Assembly (NCBI GenBank): GCA_031763025.1
Contig: JASSKH010000026.1
Location: 5,392,429-5,456,428, forward strand
Direction: 5' to 3'
DNA: 64,000 nucleotides
DNA from: Macrocystis pyrifera
Lineage: Eukaryota; Sar; Phaeophyceae; Laminariales; Laminariaceae
Part shown: piece after piece, positions 40,401 through 50,628 of the stretch
Position numbering within the stretch: position 1 is the stretch's first letter
Layout: the number at the start of each line of letters is the position of its first letter
Notes under the pieces: generated by a model
The model's input: only the letters and a program-made list of their open reading frames with translations
What the model was told of the DNA's origin: nothing
Database searches by the model: none
Position numbers and translations under genes: made by a program

Positions 40401-41937
40401 CTCCCCTACTTGCGAGATCTAGCACAGCGAATGACTGCTCACCTCGCCGGAATTGTCGTCGTCGATAGCGATGAACTGGCAGCGCAGGTGGGTGCAACCG
40501 ATCGAAAAGACGATATAATAGCGTTATCATGAGGGGCCTGCGAAATAGTTTTCATGGACTCCCGAGAAAACTACCTACTTGTATTCTTCAGATACTTCCT
40601 GCGTCATTGGCCCGACCCTATCCGAGACAAGACGGCACCGCGAATCAATCGATAACGTGAACCGTGTCCTGCCTATCGCCGTAGCGGGCGAGATGCGAAA
40701 TTAGAGCTTTTCGCGCGTGTGAGTGCGCGCTCGATACCATGAGTTCGTGCGCTAAAGTACCGATGTGTTGTTCCATGGAAACACCGTGTGGTTTACCAAC
40801 GAAAGGGTCTTCGACGGACAGCAGGAGGTGTGTTGTACTGGTGTTAGACTCTAACAAAAATCGTTTGCGATGGCATGCTTACTTTCGTCTATGGCCGAAG
40901 GAGACATGCTGTTCACATTCGTCTTCGTGCGTTGTTGATAACCAGAAGAGAGTCATCGGTATATAGGTTTAGCGCAACTCGTGGCTCATGGCAGTGTGAT
41001 GGTACTGCTTTGAATGATGTGGAAAGGCCGGTAATTACCCTGCTGGGTACAGGTATTGAAATCGTATTTGTAGTACTTGGGAGGCGTGTCGTAGATGGGA
41101 AACCAGGGTTTCTCTCAAAAACAAGCCCTTCCGTCATTTTTATATCGTGCTCAAAGGAATAAAGCTGCTCTTCTTATTTCTCTAAGCAATCAGCACACAC
41201 AAGGAGTACCTGCTTAATAGGCAAACCTGGCAAGGGATATCTGTGTCCCACCCTGATCTTACTACACATGGCGTCGACGGCCGGACACCACGCTCTCCGC
41301 TGAATACTCGAGAGTAGGGTGAAAGATCGATGGTGCCGAGCTGTCGGTGGCAACCGTTGCGATGCAGGGGGGCTGCAGTGTACCTCTATGATAACACTGG
41401 GCTCGTGGTGGACGAGACGAGTCCAGTTCCACGTATGCTGACTCGGTGTCACCATCGCTCGTACAACCAGAATCATCGTCCTTTTTACGTATCATATACC
41501 TGGTACGTACGTGCTAGTACTGGTATAGAAGTATCAGTAGACTTCGTACGAACGCTTTGAATTACTTTGCGACACCCTGGCTGGAGCGTAGATTGATGCC
41601 TATCAATTTTCTTCTATAAACAGCGCTCGAGAGAACATCCATCGTCCTAGTCAGCCGTACGGCCGTATGAGTGTGATGCGATTACTTACAGCAGTACAAC
41701 TCATACAACTCATACACGACAACAACGCACACAACGCAGGCAGGAGGACCATCAGATCACCTGGACGACAATTTCGAAAGCCTCCTCTTCAGAGAAGCCC
41801 AAAATATCCAACACCTCGCCGTGCTCCTTCTTAACGACCGCCTCGAAGTACTTCTCTGGCCGCATGCCTCCCATGTATCGCCTCCCCCCCAGCGTCTTCG
41901 CCTGCCGCTTGATGGGCGCGCTCGCGGCGGACCCCAT
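28783..41937 (-). CDS. EF-hand / coiled-coil calcium-binding protein with N-myristoylation-type start (gene-level entry)
   Basis: Minus-strand gene with exons 41937-41761, 40475-40443, 39702-39538, 38778-38605, 38044-37910, 36916-36731, 35867-35778, 31068-30934, 30672-30529 and about 28887-28783. This models 447 residues. Every junction is phase 0. The protein starts MGSAAS (Gly2, Ser6: fits N-myristoylation). EF-hand loops are at D64-E75, D96-E107 and D132-E143, all with canonical spacing. A degenerate fourth loop lies near 168-180. A PAFELQKALR segment and long charged helices (about 229-365) follow. This suggests a membrane-tethered Ca2+ sensor or scaffold (inference); I do not know a named orthologue. 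Exons 6, 9 and 10 have less certain ends. A WW-like exon (27648-27764) and a CxxC exon (25291-25377) downstream may be further parts. Confidence 0.8.
29035..29095 (-). repeat. Family F short repeat
   Basis: TCATTTGACTATTGACCACG-type block. Other copies: 26,376-26,410, 27,000-27,035, 31,405-31,465, 62,630-62,690 and 63,580-63,650. It usually sits between C-rich runs and, at 27,000, directly before family D, so it may be a 5' part of the same element. Confidence 0.6.
29692..30200 (+). mobile_element. Family D element, full-length copy 2
   Basis: Starts after TATATTATAT, ends ATCGAGTACACCCCCACCCC. Highly similar order to the copy at 27,081. Confidence 0.8.
30529..30672 (-). CDS. EF-hand gene exon 9
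   Basis: The exon has 48 codons, phase 0, with acceptor GCGCAG|GGCAAA behind a CCTA-rich pyrimidine tract. It encodes GKAKYDFLCRQAYGNLLHQA and more. Two phase-0 donors are possible, at 30529 (TCA|GTTCGG) and 30550 (CCC|GTCACT). I prefer the longer form. Confidence 0.7.
30690..30860 (+). repeat. GGTA/GGTC tetranucleotide tract
   Basis: On the EF-hand gene's strand this is a CCTA/ACCG pyrimidine-rich run before the exon 9 acceptor. A related (CGGT)n run is at 31,141-31,176. Confidence 0.8.
30934..31068 (-). CDS. EF-hand gene exon 8
   Basis: The exon has 45 codons, phase 0. The acceptor GAGAG|GTGTTG follows a trinucleotide tract. The donor CAG|GTGGGG opens into a 25-nt poly(G) on this strand. 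The product (VLWDGYDRAVASSRVRAKAK...) is helical, with no recognised domain. Confidence 0.78.
31075..31130 (+). repeat. Trinucleotide tract abutting exon 8 acceptor
   Basis: GTT/GTC/ACC triplets starting about 6 bp from the exon 8 acceptor. Confidence 0.75.
31255..31375 (-). mobile_element. Family D fragment, inverted, with poly(G) at its 3' side
   Basis: GTGTACTCGAT...GCATGGCCGTAG, preceded on the plus strand by a G-rich run; on its own strand it again ends GAGTACAC then C-rich. Confidence 0.7.
31507..31594 (+). repeat. Exact tandem duplication of 44 bp
   Basis: 31507-31550 and 31551-31594 are identical (start GGGTCCTTGGACGATATT). Lies in the EF-hand gene's largest intron. Confidence 0.9.
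31822..31990 (+). repeat. Diverged tandem duplication, about 85-bp unit
   Basis: Two units sharing TTGTCCGGTAAAAACTTGCC-like and CCGAGGA-TCAGTC words. Confidence 0.6.
33253..33327 (+). repeat. 13-bp tandem repeat CTTGACGGACAGC
   Basis: About six units, the last three exact. Confidence 0.8.
34439..34475. repeat. Poly(G) G37
   Basis: Uninterrupted G run in the EF-hand gene's largest intron (poly(C) on the sense strand). Confidence 0.9.
34770..34945 (+). repeat. AAT/GAT/AAC trinucleotide tract
   Basis: Imperfect NAY-type tract in the EF-hand gene's largest intron. Confidence 0.8.
35378..35632 (+). mobile_element. Family D fragment
   Basis: 3' half, preceded by C16 and ending AATGAGTACACCC. 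A further tail-only piece (GGCCATGCACGTTAATGAGT then C17) lies at 35,283-35,322. Confidence 0.78.
35778..35867 (-). CDS. EF-hand gene exon 7: coiled-coil
   Basis: The exon has 30 codons, phase 0, with acceptor CTACAG|CTGGAC and strong donor GCG|GTAAGG. LDKLQELRDARSVDEVEEEN is a charged helix continuing the coiled-coil. The next intron is the largest of the gene (4.7 kb). Confidence 0.8.
36731..36916 (-). CDS. EF-hand gene exon 6: coiled-coil
   Basis: The exon has 62 codons in the preferred model. The acceptor GCGCAG|AGCGAC lies just after a (GAC)n tract. The product is strongly helical and charged (KHKERLEELEGIKLQVAAEH), coiled-coil-like. The donor TAC|GTCACG keeps phase 0 but is a weak site, so the 3' end is uncertain by a few codons. 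Confidence 0.75.
36940..37230 (+). repeat. GTC/GTT trinucleotide tract upstream of exon 6
   Basis: On the gene's strand it reads (GAC/AAC)n and ends about 25 bp before the exon 6 acceptor. Confidence 0.85.
37910..38044 (-). CDS. EF-hand gene exon 5
   Basis: The exon has 45 codons, phase 0 (TTCTGAGAAAG|GTCGTG, CAG|GTGGGG). It encodes VVKDNYQVAQPAFELQKALR and a basic continuation with KHWEKMTRKR. The PAFxLQxxLR pattern follows EF-hand pairs in other stramenopile EF-hand proteins as I recall them. Confidence 0.85.
38605..38778 (-). CDS. EF-hand gene exon 4: EF-hands 3 and 4
   Basis: The exon has 58 codons, phase 0. LLFDIFDVDRRGKVTMAEL gives a canonical third loop (D132-E143). NGDGDEDSLAFDEF is a fourth, degenerate loop with one extra residue. 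The donor CAG|GTCGGT is weak. A trinucleotide tract lies about 40 bp upstream of the acceptor. Confidence 0.92.
38820..38925 (+). repeat. GTT/GTC trinucleotide tract upstream of exon 4
   Basis: On the gene's strand (AAC/GAC)n, ending about 40 bp before the exon 4 acceptor. Confidence 0.85.
39538..39702 (-). CDS. EF-hand gene exon 3: EF-hand 2
   Basis: The exon has 55 codons, phase 0, with donor AAG|GTACAC. It contains the end of loop 1 (VSVGE) and a complete canonical loop DQDMSGLLNLRE (D96-E107) followed by the exiting helix FIVGIWNYC. Confidence 0.92.
39860..39990 (+). repeat. ATC/AAC trinucleotide tract upstream of exon 3
   Basis: Imperfect CAT/CAA/CAC tract about 160 bp before the exon 3 acceptor. 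Confidence 0.8.
40443..40475 (-). CDS. EF-hand gene exon 2: 33-nt micro-exon
   Basis: The exon has eleven codons, FIAIDDDNSGE, between GCCAG| and |GTGAGC. It carries the first half of the EF-hand 1 loop (D64, D66, S68, G69). Exons 1 and 3 supply the helix and the final Glu75. The canonical 12-residue loop appears only when all three are joined, which strongly supports the model. Confidence 0.88.
40994..41262 (+). repeat. Family E dispersed repeat copy 3 (EF-hand gene intron 1)
   Basis: Diverged third copy, in antisense orientation to the host gene. Confidence 0.72.
41761..41937 (-). CDS. EF-hand gene exon 1
   Basis: The exon has 59 codons from ATG at 41935-41937, with donor CAG|GTGATC. MGSAASAPIKRQ carries the Gly2/Ser6 pattern of N-myristoyltransferase substrates followed by basic residues. 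The final FSEEEAFEIVVQ is the entering helix of EF-hand 1 and is completed by exon 2. Confidence 0.85.
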
Positions 41938-42434
41938 GCCATCGAGGATTATGATTCATAGAACAAGTTTGGTTGGATCGTTACCGGGCACTATCGGTGC
42001 GGCGACCGCTGCTTGCGGCGGCCTGCATTCCGTAGGTGGTATAATCACATCCTCTTATATGACAGTGTTAGTGCGTACCGTGTACCGCACCATCAGCTTA
42101 TCGGCATGCCGTACGTCGGAAGCCGGAAGTCGGAGGTGGCTGCTGGCTGCTGTGAGAGGTGAAACCGAAATTTGGCGGTCCCGGTGGACACATTTGTTTC
42201 GAAATGTGGAAACCCCATTGCATCGTTTTGCTCTTTTGGTCTCACAGACGACAACGTCACAATCTTCAACCTACGACGACCGTCCCCCACCGCCCCGAAG
42301 GCTCGAGACGTTCCAGGAGTACAACACCTTTGCGCCGTACTCCGCATATTGAAACGAAGACATTCTAGAAAGAGAGGGAAAGGATACGGCAGTCTTGCGT
42401 GCTACCGCTGTTGTCAAGGTAGTGTGCGGCGGCA
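41938..42434. promoter_or_regulatory. Divergent promoter region between EF-hand gene and rlmN
   Basis: 497 bp separate two ATGs facing away from each other, with no repeat family recognised inside. It holds TATATGAC near 42,056 (TATA-like) and TTTGGCGG near 42,173 (E2F-like); neither is tested. Inferred bidirectional promoter and 5' UTRs. Confidence 0.5.
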
Positions 42435-43031
42435 ATGCGAAGCCTCTCTCGCGTGCTGCGGCTAGCAACCGTGCTGTCAGCCACCCCCTCCTCCTCGTCC
42501 TCACCGCTCGCCAGGTACGAGTCGTCCACTGCAGGAAATATGCCAGGAACCCTAGGTGTGCTCTCGAGAGCGCACCTCGTCAGGCGTAGGCCCGGCTTCG
42601 TACGGTCCGCCATCTGTACGTCAAGTTCGCGGTGGACCACGAGACGCACCGCCCACAGCAGCAGCCAGCACACATCATCACCGCTCGCGACGAGGCCAGA
42701 GGTTGGTCGGCGCGGCCTCCACAGCCTCCAACGGGAAGCCTCCCATCCGACCTCGAGAGGCACAAGCACGCTGGAGCAGTGGTCCACGCCTACTAGGAGG
42801 TCTCTTGGGAGGTTATCGCAACAACGTCTGTTCTCAGCGGAGTCGCCCGTTGTTGACTCTGCGAAGGTTGACGCTGACTACATTAGCTCTCCTGTACAGG
42901 CGCCGCACAGCACCGGAGGAGGAGGGGGAAGCGCGGGGAAAGATACAACGTTGCGAGAGGACGCAGGAGAGGTGGAAGCGGGGGAGGGGGGAGGGGGAGA
43001 GGGGGGGGAGGACTGCGCTGCGCCATTCAAG
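42435..43031 (+). CDS. rlmN: rlmN exon 1: presequence and acidic/Gly-rich linker
   Basis: This exon codes for residues 1-199 from an ATG opening [16 protein letters not shown]. It is rich in Arg, Ser and Thr and nearly devoid of acidic residues for about 130 positions, as in mitochondrial or plastid presequences. A Gly-rich and Glu-rich linker follows. The exon ends at AAG|GTTAGC in phase 0. The start is the first ATG of a long open frame and lies 497 bp from the divergent neighbour's ATG. Confidence 0.85.
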
Positions 43032-46000
43032 GTTAGCCGTGCGCGTCATAAGTGCGTTTCCCGTTGTGTTCCGGCCGTTCTTGTCTCATCATGTGTCACC
43101 ACCTGCTTCATGAGCGCAAGCTTGAGCGAGGTTTGTTCGCAACACATCTACTCGAACACTTGAGACCACTTAAACGCCACCACAGACTATGTGTGCCGTT
43201 ACCACGCAAGCTGAGTTTGCAGCTGTCGGGTAGCAGCCGCAGGCGTCGTTCAGCAGCCGCAACATGGTTTTCGTACTTCGTACAGCAAGCAGTACATATA
43301 CAGATGTTGACGAAGACTCTGGGGGGGCTGCTCATCCACCCTTGGTACGCTGACTATATACCAGGTATATTTTTCTTTTTTTTGCGCTATTATTTTTGCG
43401 TTCGCCACCCGACGATGTGTTAGAATGAGCTTCAACGTTTACCACGCATAAACATCCCCCGAAAAAAGAAAATCAAGTGAAAACAAATAGAAAAAGGAAA
43501 CCTGTACACGAACTCTTTTTACACCAGGTATTTAATACTCCCTTCTGCTCCTACTTCCTGCTTGACCCCTATCTACTTCAATTGCGTTCCTTGCTCCTTT
43601 CTTTCTCAATAGATGCCCCTCTAACTCATGCTCGTAATTCCTAAGCCGCGCCCAGGCTCCACCCCACGCCATCGGTGTGGGTCTATAACCCCCCCCTTCC
43701 CCCTCGCCCCTTCTCGCTTCCTGACGATCCCTGAGCTAGAGCTTGTAGCGCGAGACCCTGCGTGAAATGGCGAACCTGTGTGGTCACCGAGACAATTTGA
43801 AGCAGGCGTTCCTTCACCACCCCCTTCCTCGCCATCGACCCTCCATGCCCTAAGGCTTCCCCCACACGATGCATGTAGCCACCTGGTCGATTTATATGCT
43901 ACCCTCTACCCCGAATGTTTCACGCATGTATGCTGCCCTGCCTGGAACGGGAAAAAACGACACGTCGGTCTTTGGTGCTCCCTGAATTTGTTTGAAGAAA
44001 AAAAGAAGAGGCACCTCTCGGCTGTGAGATCGAGGATTTCGTCGAAATTCACCTTTGCATGCCGCGTGTAGTACTTCGATCGCGGGCGCTTCGTACAGGT
44101 TGTGTATGACGTCGTGATGCATGCTATGATAACATGATACAAAGCGATAGCATGGTGACATTCATGATCGCGCCAAGTTATTCGCCCGCGCGATTTCGCG
44201 TTCACAAAGTGCATCATGCCATTCGGCAGGCTCGCCCATTTCAGCGGTACGCCCTCCTCATAGTTTTTCCTGAAGTATTTATACGTGAGTAACGCACACA
44301 CGACTCGTAATATGCTGCTGTATGCTGTGCGTCGTGTGTAGCTGCAAATTATGGAAGGGTACGAGTAGCGTGACACTTATTCGAAGAAACGGTTGACATA
44401 CACTGCTGTGCACGAGACGAATAGAACTAACCCTAACCCTATCCCTATCCCTAAGCCAATCAGAGCAACGCTAACTCTGTGACCCTAATGTGCCAATCAG
44501 ACCAAGTCTCGAGTATGTGGTAAGCTCTTGAAGTGTGGCACTTGGTACTACTGATAACATAAATATCATCTCGTCATGGAGGGCTCACAACCAACTGCTT
44601 TCCTTGGCTTGACATGACGACCCAGTTACTTGCGGGGTGCTCAGGTCTATATGATGAGAACCGCCCGAGCCCGCGCTTTTTTTTTTTCTTCTTCTGCACT
44701 GGAAGCGCAACTGCTGCTTCTGTTTCGACCCACACGCCATGCCGCGAGCTATCGTATATACCATGCGACAACACGCTTCTTATTCCTTACTTACCCCTTT
44801 TTCGGACCCACGTATGCGTACGTAGCGATAAAAGAAAGGAGCCACGAAAAAGAAGTGCGGTCTTCTTGTCACCCGTCTTTGAATTTTGCAAGTGTGTGTG
44901 CTAGCTACTGTACGTAGTGCGTGCAGGCTACGATAGTTCCACACCTCGAACAGATCATGTACAGATCAGATAGATATCTACAGATAGATCATCTAGATCC
45001 TAACCTGCCGTTATGATATGTTGTGCAGGATCTTTGTATAGTACAGACCCAATCCAGGAAACATGTGGTAGATCATGCAGATTGTACGGCTCCCACCCGG
45101 CAACATGAGCTACTGCTGTAGATCATACAGATCATACAGATCATCTGCCCTGAAGTATCTAGATCGTGAAGTGGGGGTCGGTAATCTGTGCGATTTTGTG
45201 GATAGTTCCCGCTACGCGTGTGTCGTACAGCCAACTGTCCTTGCAATCGGAGTTTGACGTTAACCCTTTGAGGACTGCAGTCCCGCTTTGGGGACAAACT
45301 ACGAAGAAAATGAATGGTTTGTCCCCAAAACGGGACTGCAGTATTTGAAGGGTGAAAGGCGTCCTTCCCCAACCTAGCGGCCTTTCGTTGCTTCGTGCGG
45401 CTATTGCTGAAATCGTCGTTTCAGTTCATTATGTTCTTGCTTTGCGGTGTAAGTCAAGTCCCAAAAGGGTTTGCACATGAAGGAGGCGGAATCTCAATAA
45501 AGAAGAGTTGCGCCTGGGTTCTTACACTGCTGTTGTGCACTCTTGTACGTGCTACACTGCTGTATCCATAGGTTAACCTGCTGGAGATGGATGACGGAGA
45601 GGTGGAGGAGTTCTTGAAGGGGATGGGAGAGCCTAAATATCGGGCCAAGCAGGTGAGACAAAGGGCTTAAAAAACGCTCAAAATGCCGCGACAGAAAGTA
45701 CGTCTGTACCCAGCTGTACCCGAAAAAGATGTTTTTGCCTGCATTTGTGTACGTATCTGAAAATATTTACAATCTGGTGCCTAGTGCGTTGTCTTGCCAA
45801 GCAAGTATTTAGCAATATGGGTGTGTTTAGGATTGGCATGCACTCTGGGCTACCCGGGTGTTTTGGTCATACTCGGGTAGGTACGCGAGTACCTCAAGAG
45901 TATATATATACCCTGGGTCACCCGGGTACCAAACCTGGTTGATTTGGTCATACTCGGGTAGGTACCCGGGTACCTTAGGGGTACATGCTGTGGGGCACCG

Positions 46001-49000
46001 GGTACCAAACCTGGTTGTATTGTTTAATACTCGGGTAGGTACGTGGGTATCTCAAGAGTATATACTCTGGGGTACCCAGGTACCAAACCTGGATGTTTTG
46101 GCCATACTCGGGAAGGTAGCAGGGTGTGCCCCCGAGTATTCCTTACGAATATCACCTTAGAAACGCACGGACAGATGTCGAAGGGCGAGTGTGGGTATGG
46201 GGCGATCTTATTAATAGTGGATGCTCGGACGTTTATTTCACATCTCGAGCACTGCTGTGAGTGTTAATTTATGCTCGTCTGAGCATCGTCGCGTATTCAA
46301 CCAAGCGGCGGTACCACTGCATCTGTCGCTTGGACCCCCACTATCGCGTTGCTTGCAGCGTGATGGTTGCAGTGAGGAATCCACGTCCTCTTTTTCTTTT
46401 GACGATCCCTTGGCCCCCAGGCGTAGCCGTTTTTGCCTTCACTCAGGGTAGATTAAGTGAGTAGGATGGCGTGTTTGAGTATGCAGTGTTCATTGCGTCA
46501 GTCTGGCGCCGCTGCTCACGTAGAGGGTGTGACGGGGAACGAACGACGCTCACTAGTGGTTACCCTTCTTTTCTCTTGCCGCCCGCCTGCTTCTCTCCCT
46601 GATTTTCGCCTGTGCTTGGGAGACAGGTACTGAAGTGGATGTATGAGGGCGGGGCGGCGACTTTCGATGATATGAACAACATCCCGAAAGCGCTTCGGGC
46701 TAAGCTTAGCAAGGTGGCAACCGTGGGTGCCCTTGAGGTATGTTTCCGCTCACTCACTCCTCAACCCGTTTGGGACGCAGAACTTTGCGCCCAAACAAAT
46801 ATTATGAGTTTGGCCTTACTCGTAGCACTTTTTGGCAAAAAAAAAAAACGCTGACTGACCGCCCCCCAACTACCGAAGAACTACCAGTCTGATCGAAAAT
46901 ATAAGGTAGATTTCGATGGCCACAATAGGTACAAAGTTACCTTTATATTTATCGATCAGACCGATACGCGCTATCGCTGGAAAACCATTATTAGTAGTTT
47001 GTATTTTTTTTATGATGTATGGCTAGACCGTGGGATTGTCCAACTGGTTGCTCTTTCGTTTTTGTCTCAAGGTCATTTTGTTGGGTGACTTAGTTGCAGT
47101 GTAGAGTTCCTCGAGCGAGGAAGGAGTCTCAGAAAATTGAAGGTGTTACCCCTGCTGTTGCATATACTTCGAGGGTGAGCACGCAGCAGCCGTATGGGTA
47201 AGATCATGCTGCGCCCCGTTGTCGTACGACCTCTCCTGCATTGCACCATACCAGTACTCGTGCTATTACGGGGGGCCATAGTAAATAGGACCAAATATTG
47301 TTAGTAAAAATAGGTAAATGTATAGGTTGTTGCGTGTACCGTAGGTCCTGTTAACTATGGGCCCCCATAACAGTATCACACACAGCTTGCGCTGTTATTA
47401 CGGGGGTCCATAGTGAATAGGACCAAAAATATTGTTAGTAAAAAAAGGTAAATATATAGGTTTTTATGTACACCATAGGTCCTATTAACTATGGACCCCC
47501 GTAATAGTTCGGCGAAATTTGTTGTATCATCCCCCAACCAAGCGGTGAGTGGAACGGTTCCGGTGATTTAGTTTCGTGTCACTTTTGTATGGTAACTCTT
47601 CCCCCCTCAGAAATAAGGTCAGAAAGGGGCTAACTTGTCCGCACGAGGGGGTTCGCTGTTTGTGAAAACGTGTTGCTCCGTTTCCAAGCGTGTGTCTCCT
47701 CGAGGTCTACGCAGCGGAGTGTAGCACAAGCATGGTGAGCGGGGCAGCTTGTGTCACACGCACGCGCCTATATAACTGCCGAAGGCGGCGAGTATGTGCG
47801 AGTGTACACGAGTAGTGGAAACCGTTTTTTTTTTTTTGTCTCGGTAGGTCGCGGTGCTCGACGGGAAGTATTTGACCCTTCGGCGTCAGTCGTGTCCTGG
47901 TCTGACGATCGGGCCGAGATGAATACATAAGAAAGTGGGAGACCAGGGAGGCGTTTTTATTAAAGTTTCCGTAGAAAAGGCCCGCGGCGTGAACTACGTT
48001 TTTTTTTTTCCCTGTATATATAAAACAATTCCAAGGGTGTGTTATTTCAATATTACGGGGGACCATAGTAAAGAGGACCAAATATTGATCGTAAAAATAG
48101 CGAAATATATTGGTTTTTGTGTGTACCGTAGGTCCTATTTAATATGGTCCCCCGTAATAGCAGCAATACACTCTGGGGTACCCGGGTACCGCATTTTTGG
48201 TTCTTGTGGTCATACTCCGGTTGGTACCCGGGTATATACCCCTTAAGATAATACCGCTTTGCCCCGAAATATTTTCGTCGTTTTTTTTATTAACATTTAA
48301 TCCAAACGGTTCTTATCTATCGGTACAGAGGTGGTATATGCTTGAAGTACCCTCCTAGACTTGGCACGCCCTCGTAAGTCTTCGGTTGGAATCACCGACT
48401 TGGTACCTCCGTACCGCTTTCTTTGTCCTTGCTCGGCGCTAACCATGTCTGCCTGCTGCACTCTTTGTAAATGGCGCGCACGCTCGCTCGCTCGCTCGCT
48501 CGCGCGCGCGCAGATAGCCGCGAAGCAAACCAGCAAGGACGGGACGAAGAAGCTCGCGTACCGCCTCTCGGACGGGCAGCTGATCGAGTCGGTACTCATG
48601 CCCTACTCCGACGGGCGCCGGACGGCCTGCATATCGTCGCAGGCCGGGTGCGCCATGGGCTGCGTCTTTTGCGCCACGGGGCAGGTAACCAACCATGCTT
48701 GCTTTTTTTCGAGAGTTGGGGGTTGTTCTTGTTGCTGTTGTAGTTTTTTTTTTTTTCAAATACGTCAGTTGTGCGTTCGGAGCAAAGCCTTTGTAGGGGT
48801 GGTGCCTTGTTTTCTTAGCTCATCCAATCACATGAGGAGCTCAGTATCTTACCCGACGATACTCAGGTTTGCAAGCTGATTGGCTGACACGTCGACCGTG
48901 CGTGTTTGACGTTCTTCGTCAAGGGTAGGTTTTTGCGGGAACAACAGCACAAAGCAGTCCCGACCGGGGGGCTTTCCTGTTGCGTGATTGGTCGGTAATC

Positions 49001-50596
49001 ATAACGCCGGTGACGGTTCCGAATGGGGGTTTCCGATCGTGTGATTGGTCGGAAATTGACGCGCCGGTGACAGTCCAGAGGGGGGTTCTGTCGCTGATTG
49101 GTCGGAATCGATGCGCCGGAAACAGTCCTGGTTTGGGGCTGCCTGTAGCCTCCGGTACTATTTGAACGAAGGTACCTTCGCTATCAAACATACGTGATAT
49201 CGTAGGATAAGGGAAAGCACGCGTGATATATATGTTGTGTGATGAGTGATGTATCATATCATGTTGGCTGCCACATGGCTTATTACGATACTGTCGGTAC
49301 CTGGTACATCAGTCGAATCATGTGATAGGTGTTTTTTCTGGTATGATACGAGTACAATAATTTAGTATGCGGGTCGGGCCTACAATAGGTTTCAAGGCGC
49401 CAGGACTCCTACTACAGTAGAAGCACCGATATGGAGTACGTCAGCCAAATCGTGTTCCACCAAAAAAATACTCAAGACACGATTGTGCGTATCTCGGCTG
49501 AAATTGGAAACTGAAGGCACCGTTCTCATGAACAGTCCGACGCTCGCTGACGGCCCGGGAACAAGGCGTCAACGACTGCGGCTGCTGCTGCGGCGGCTGC
49601 AGTTGGCACACCGTATCAAGTGGCGCCGACCCCGCCCCTTTCCCACACGCTCTATACACCCCCCTCTCCCGAACCCATCTACTACCGCAAAACTTATCTC
49701 CAAGGAACTCCAAGTGGTGTGACCCCCAAGTTTTTGCTACTGCAACACGCATCCCTAAGGAACTCCAAGCATTGTGATCCCAAAGTATTTTGCTTGCTTG
49801 CGAAACTTATCCCACACTAATTCCAAGTAGTTAGATCCGAAAAACGCGGGTGCAGTTATATTTTCCCACGCCCTACTGTATTCTGAAGCTCTGCCCCCCC
49901 CCCCCCCTCCGGTTTCTACGGCCATGCTATGGTCATACGACTACGGCCATGCATGAAATCGAGTACATCTCTCCTATCGAGTACACCCCCCCCCCCCCCC
50001 CCCCCCCCCCGGTTTCTAACCTACGCCGCGCGTGCACGCTGTGGATTGAGCAGATGGGGTTCAAGCGCCAGTTGAGCTCGGCGGAGATTTTCGAGCAGGC
50101 GTACCACTTTTCGCAGGAGCTGAAGGCCAGGGGGGAGCGCCTGTCCAACGTGGTGAGATGAGCCAGCAGTGGTCTTGGTTAGTGTCGACCCCAGGATGCA
50201 AGCGGGTGGGGGGTGGAGGTTTAGGCTCGAACATGTGACAGGACCACTGAAGCGGCCACCTCGGCTTTTCAGCCATCTTTATATAGTTTGGCTTGGAATC
50301 TACCAGTGCGCTCTGGCTGCAAACCGGAGGGGCTCAATGGTCTGATTAATGAAAGACTCGCCCTTGGTCTCCTGTCGAGGTTAGAGGAAGGCAACGCATG
50401 GTTGTAGCGCGGGCGTCTCGGGCGTGCGCGCCTTCCTCTAGGCGCTCCTCTCTTTCCCCGGCCGCATCCCGCTGGCGCCGTCTCGCTCGCTTTCTCGCTC
50501 GCTCGCTCGCTGGCGATACGCTGGTGTGACGGCGGAGGCGCGTGGTGACTCGGCCATTGTCCTGAAAGAAGCGCAACAAAGCTCAGCCGCCGCGGC

Positions 50597-50628
<32 letters not shown>

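Noticed and set aside
41300..41490. Minus-strand coding-like stretch (DDDSGCTSDGDTESAYVEL)
   Set aside because: An exon here would split the helix and loop of EF-hand 1, which join correctly from exon 1 to exon 2.
49500..49640. GC-rich island open on both strands in rlmN intron 4
   Set aside because: No convincing splice sites or domain on either strand; exon 4 joins exon 5 directly in the family motif.
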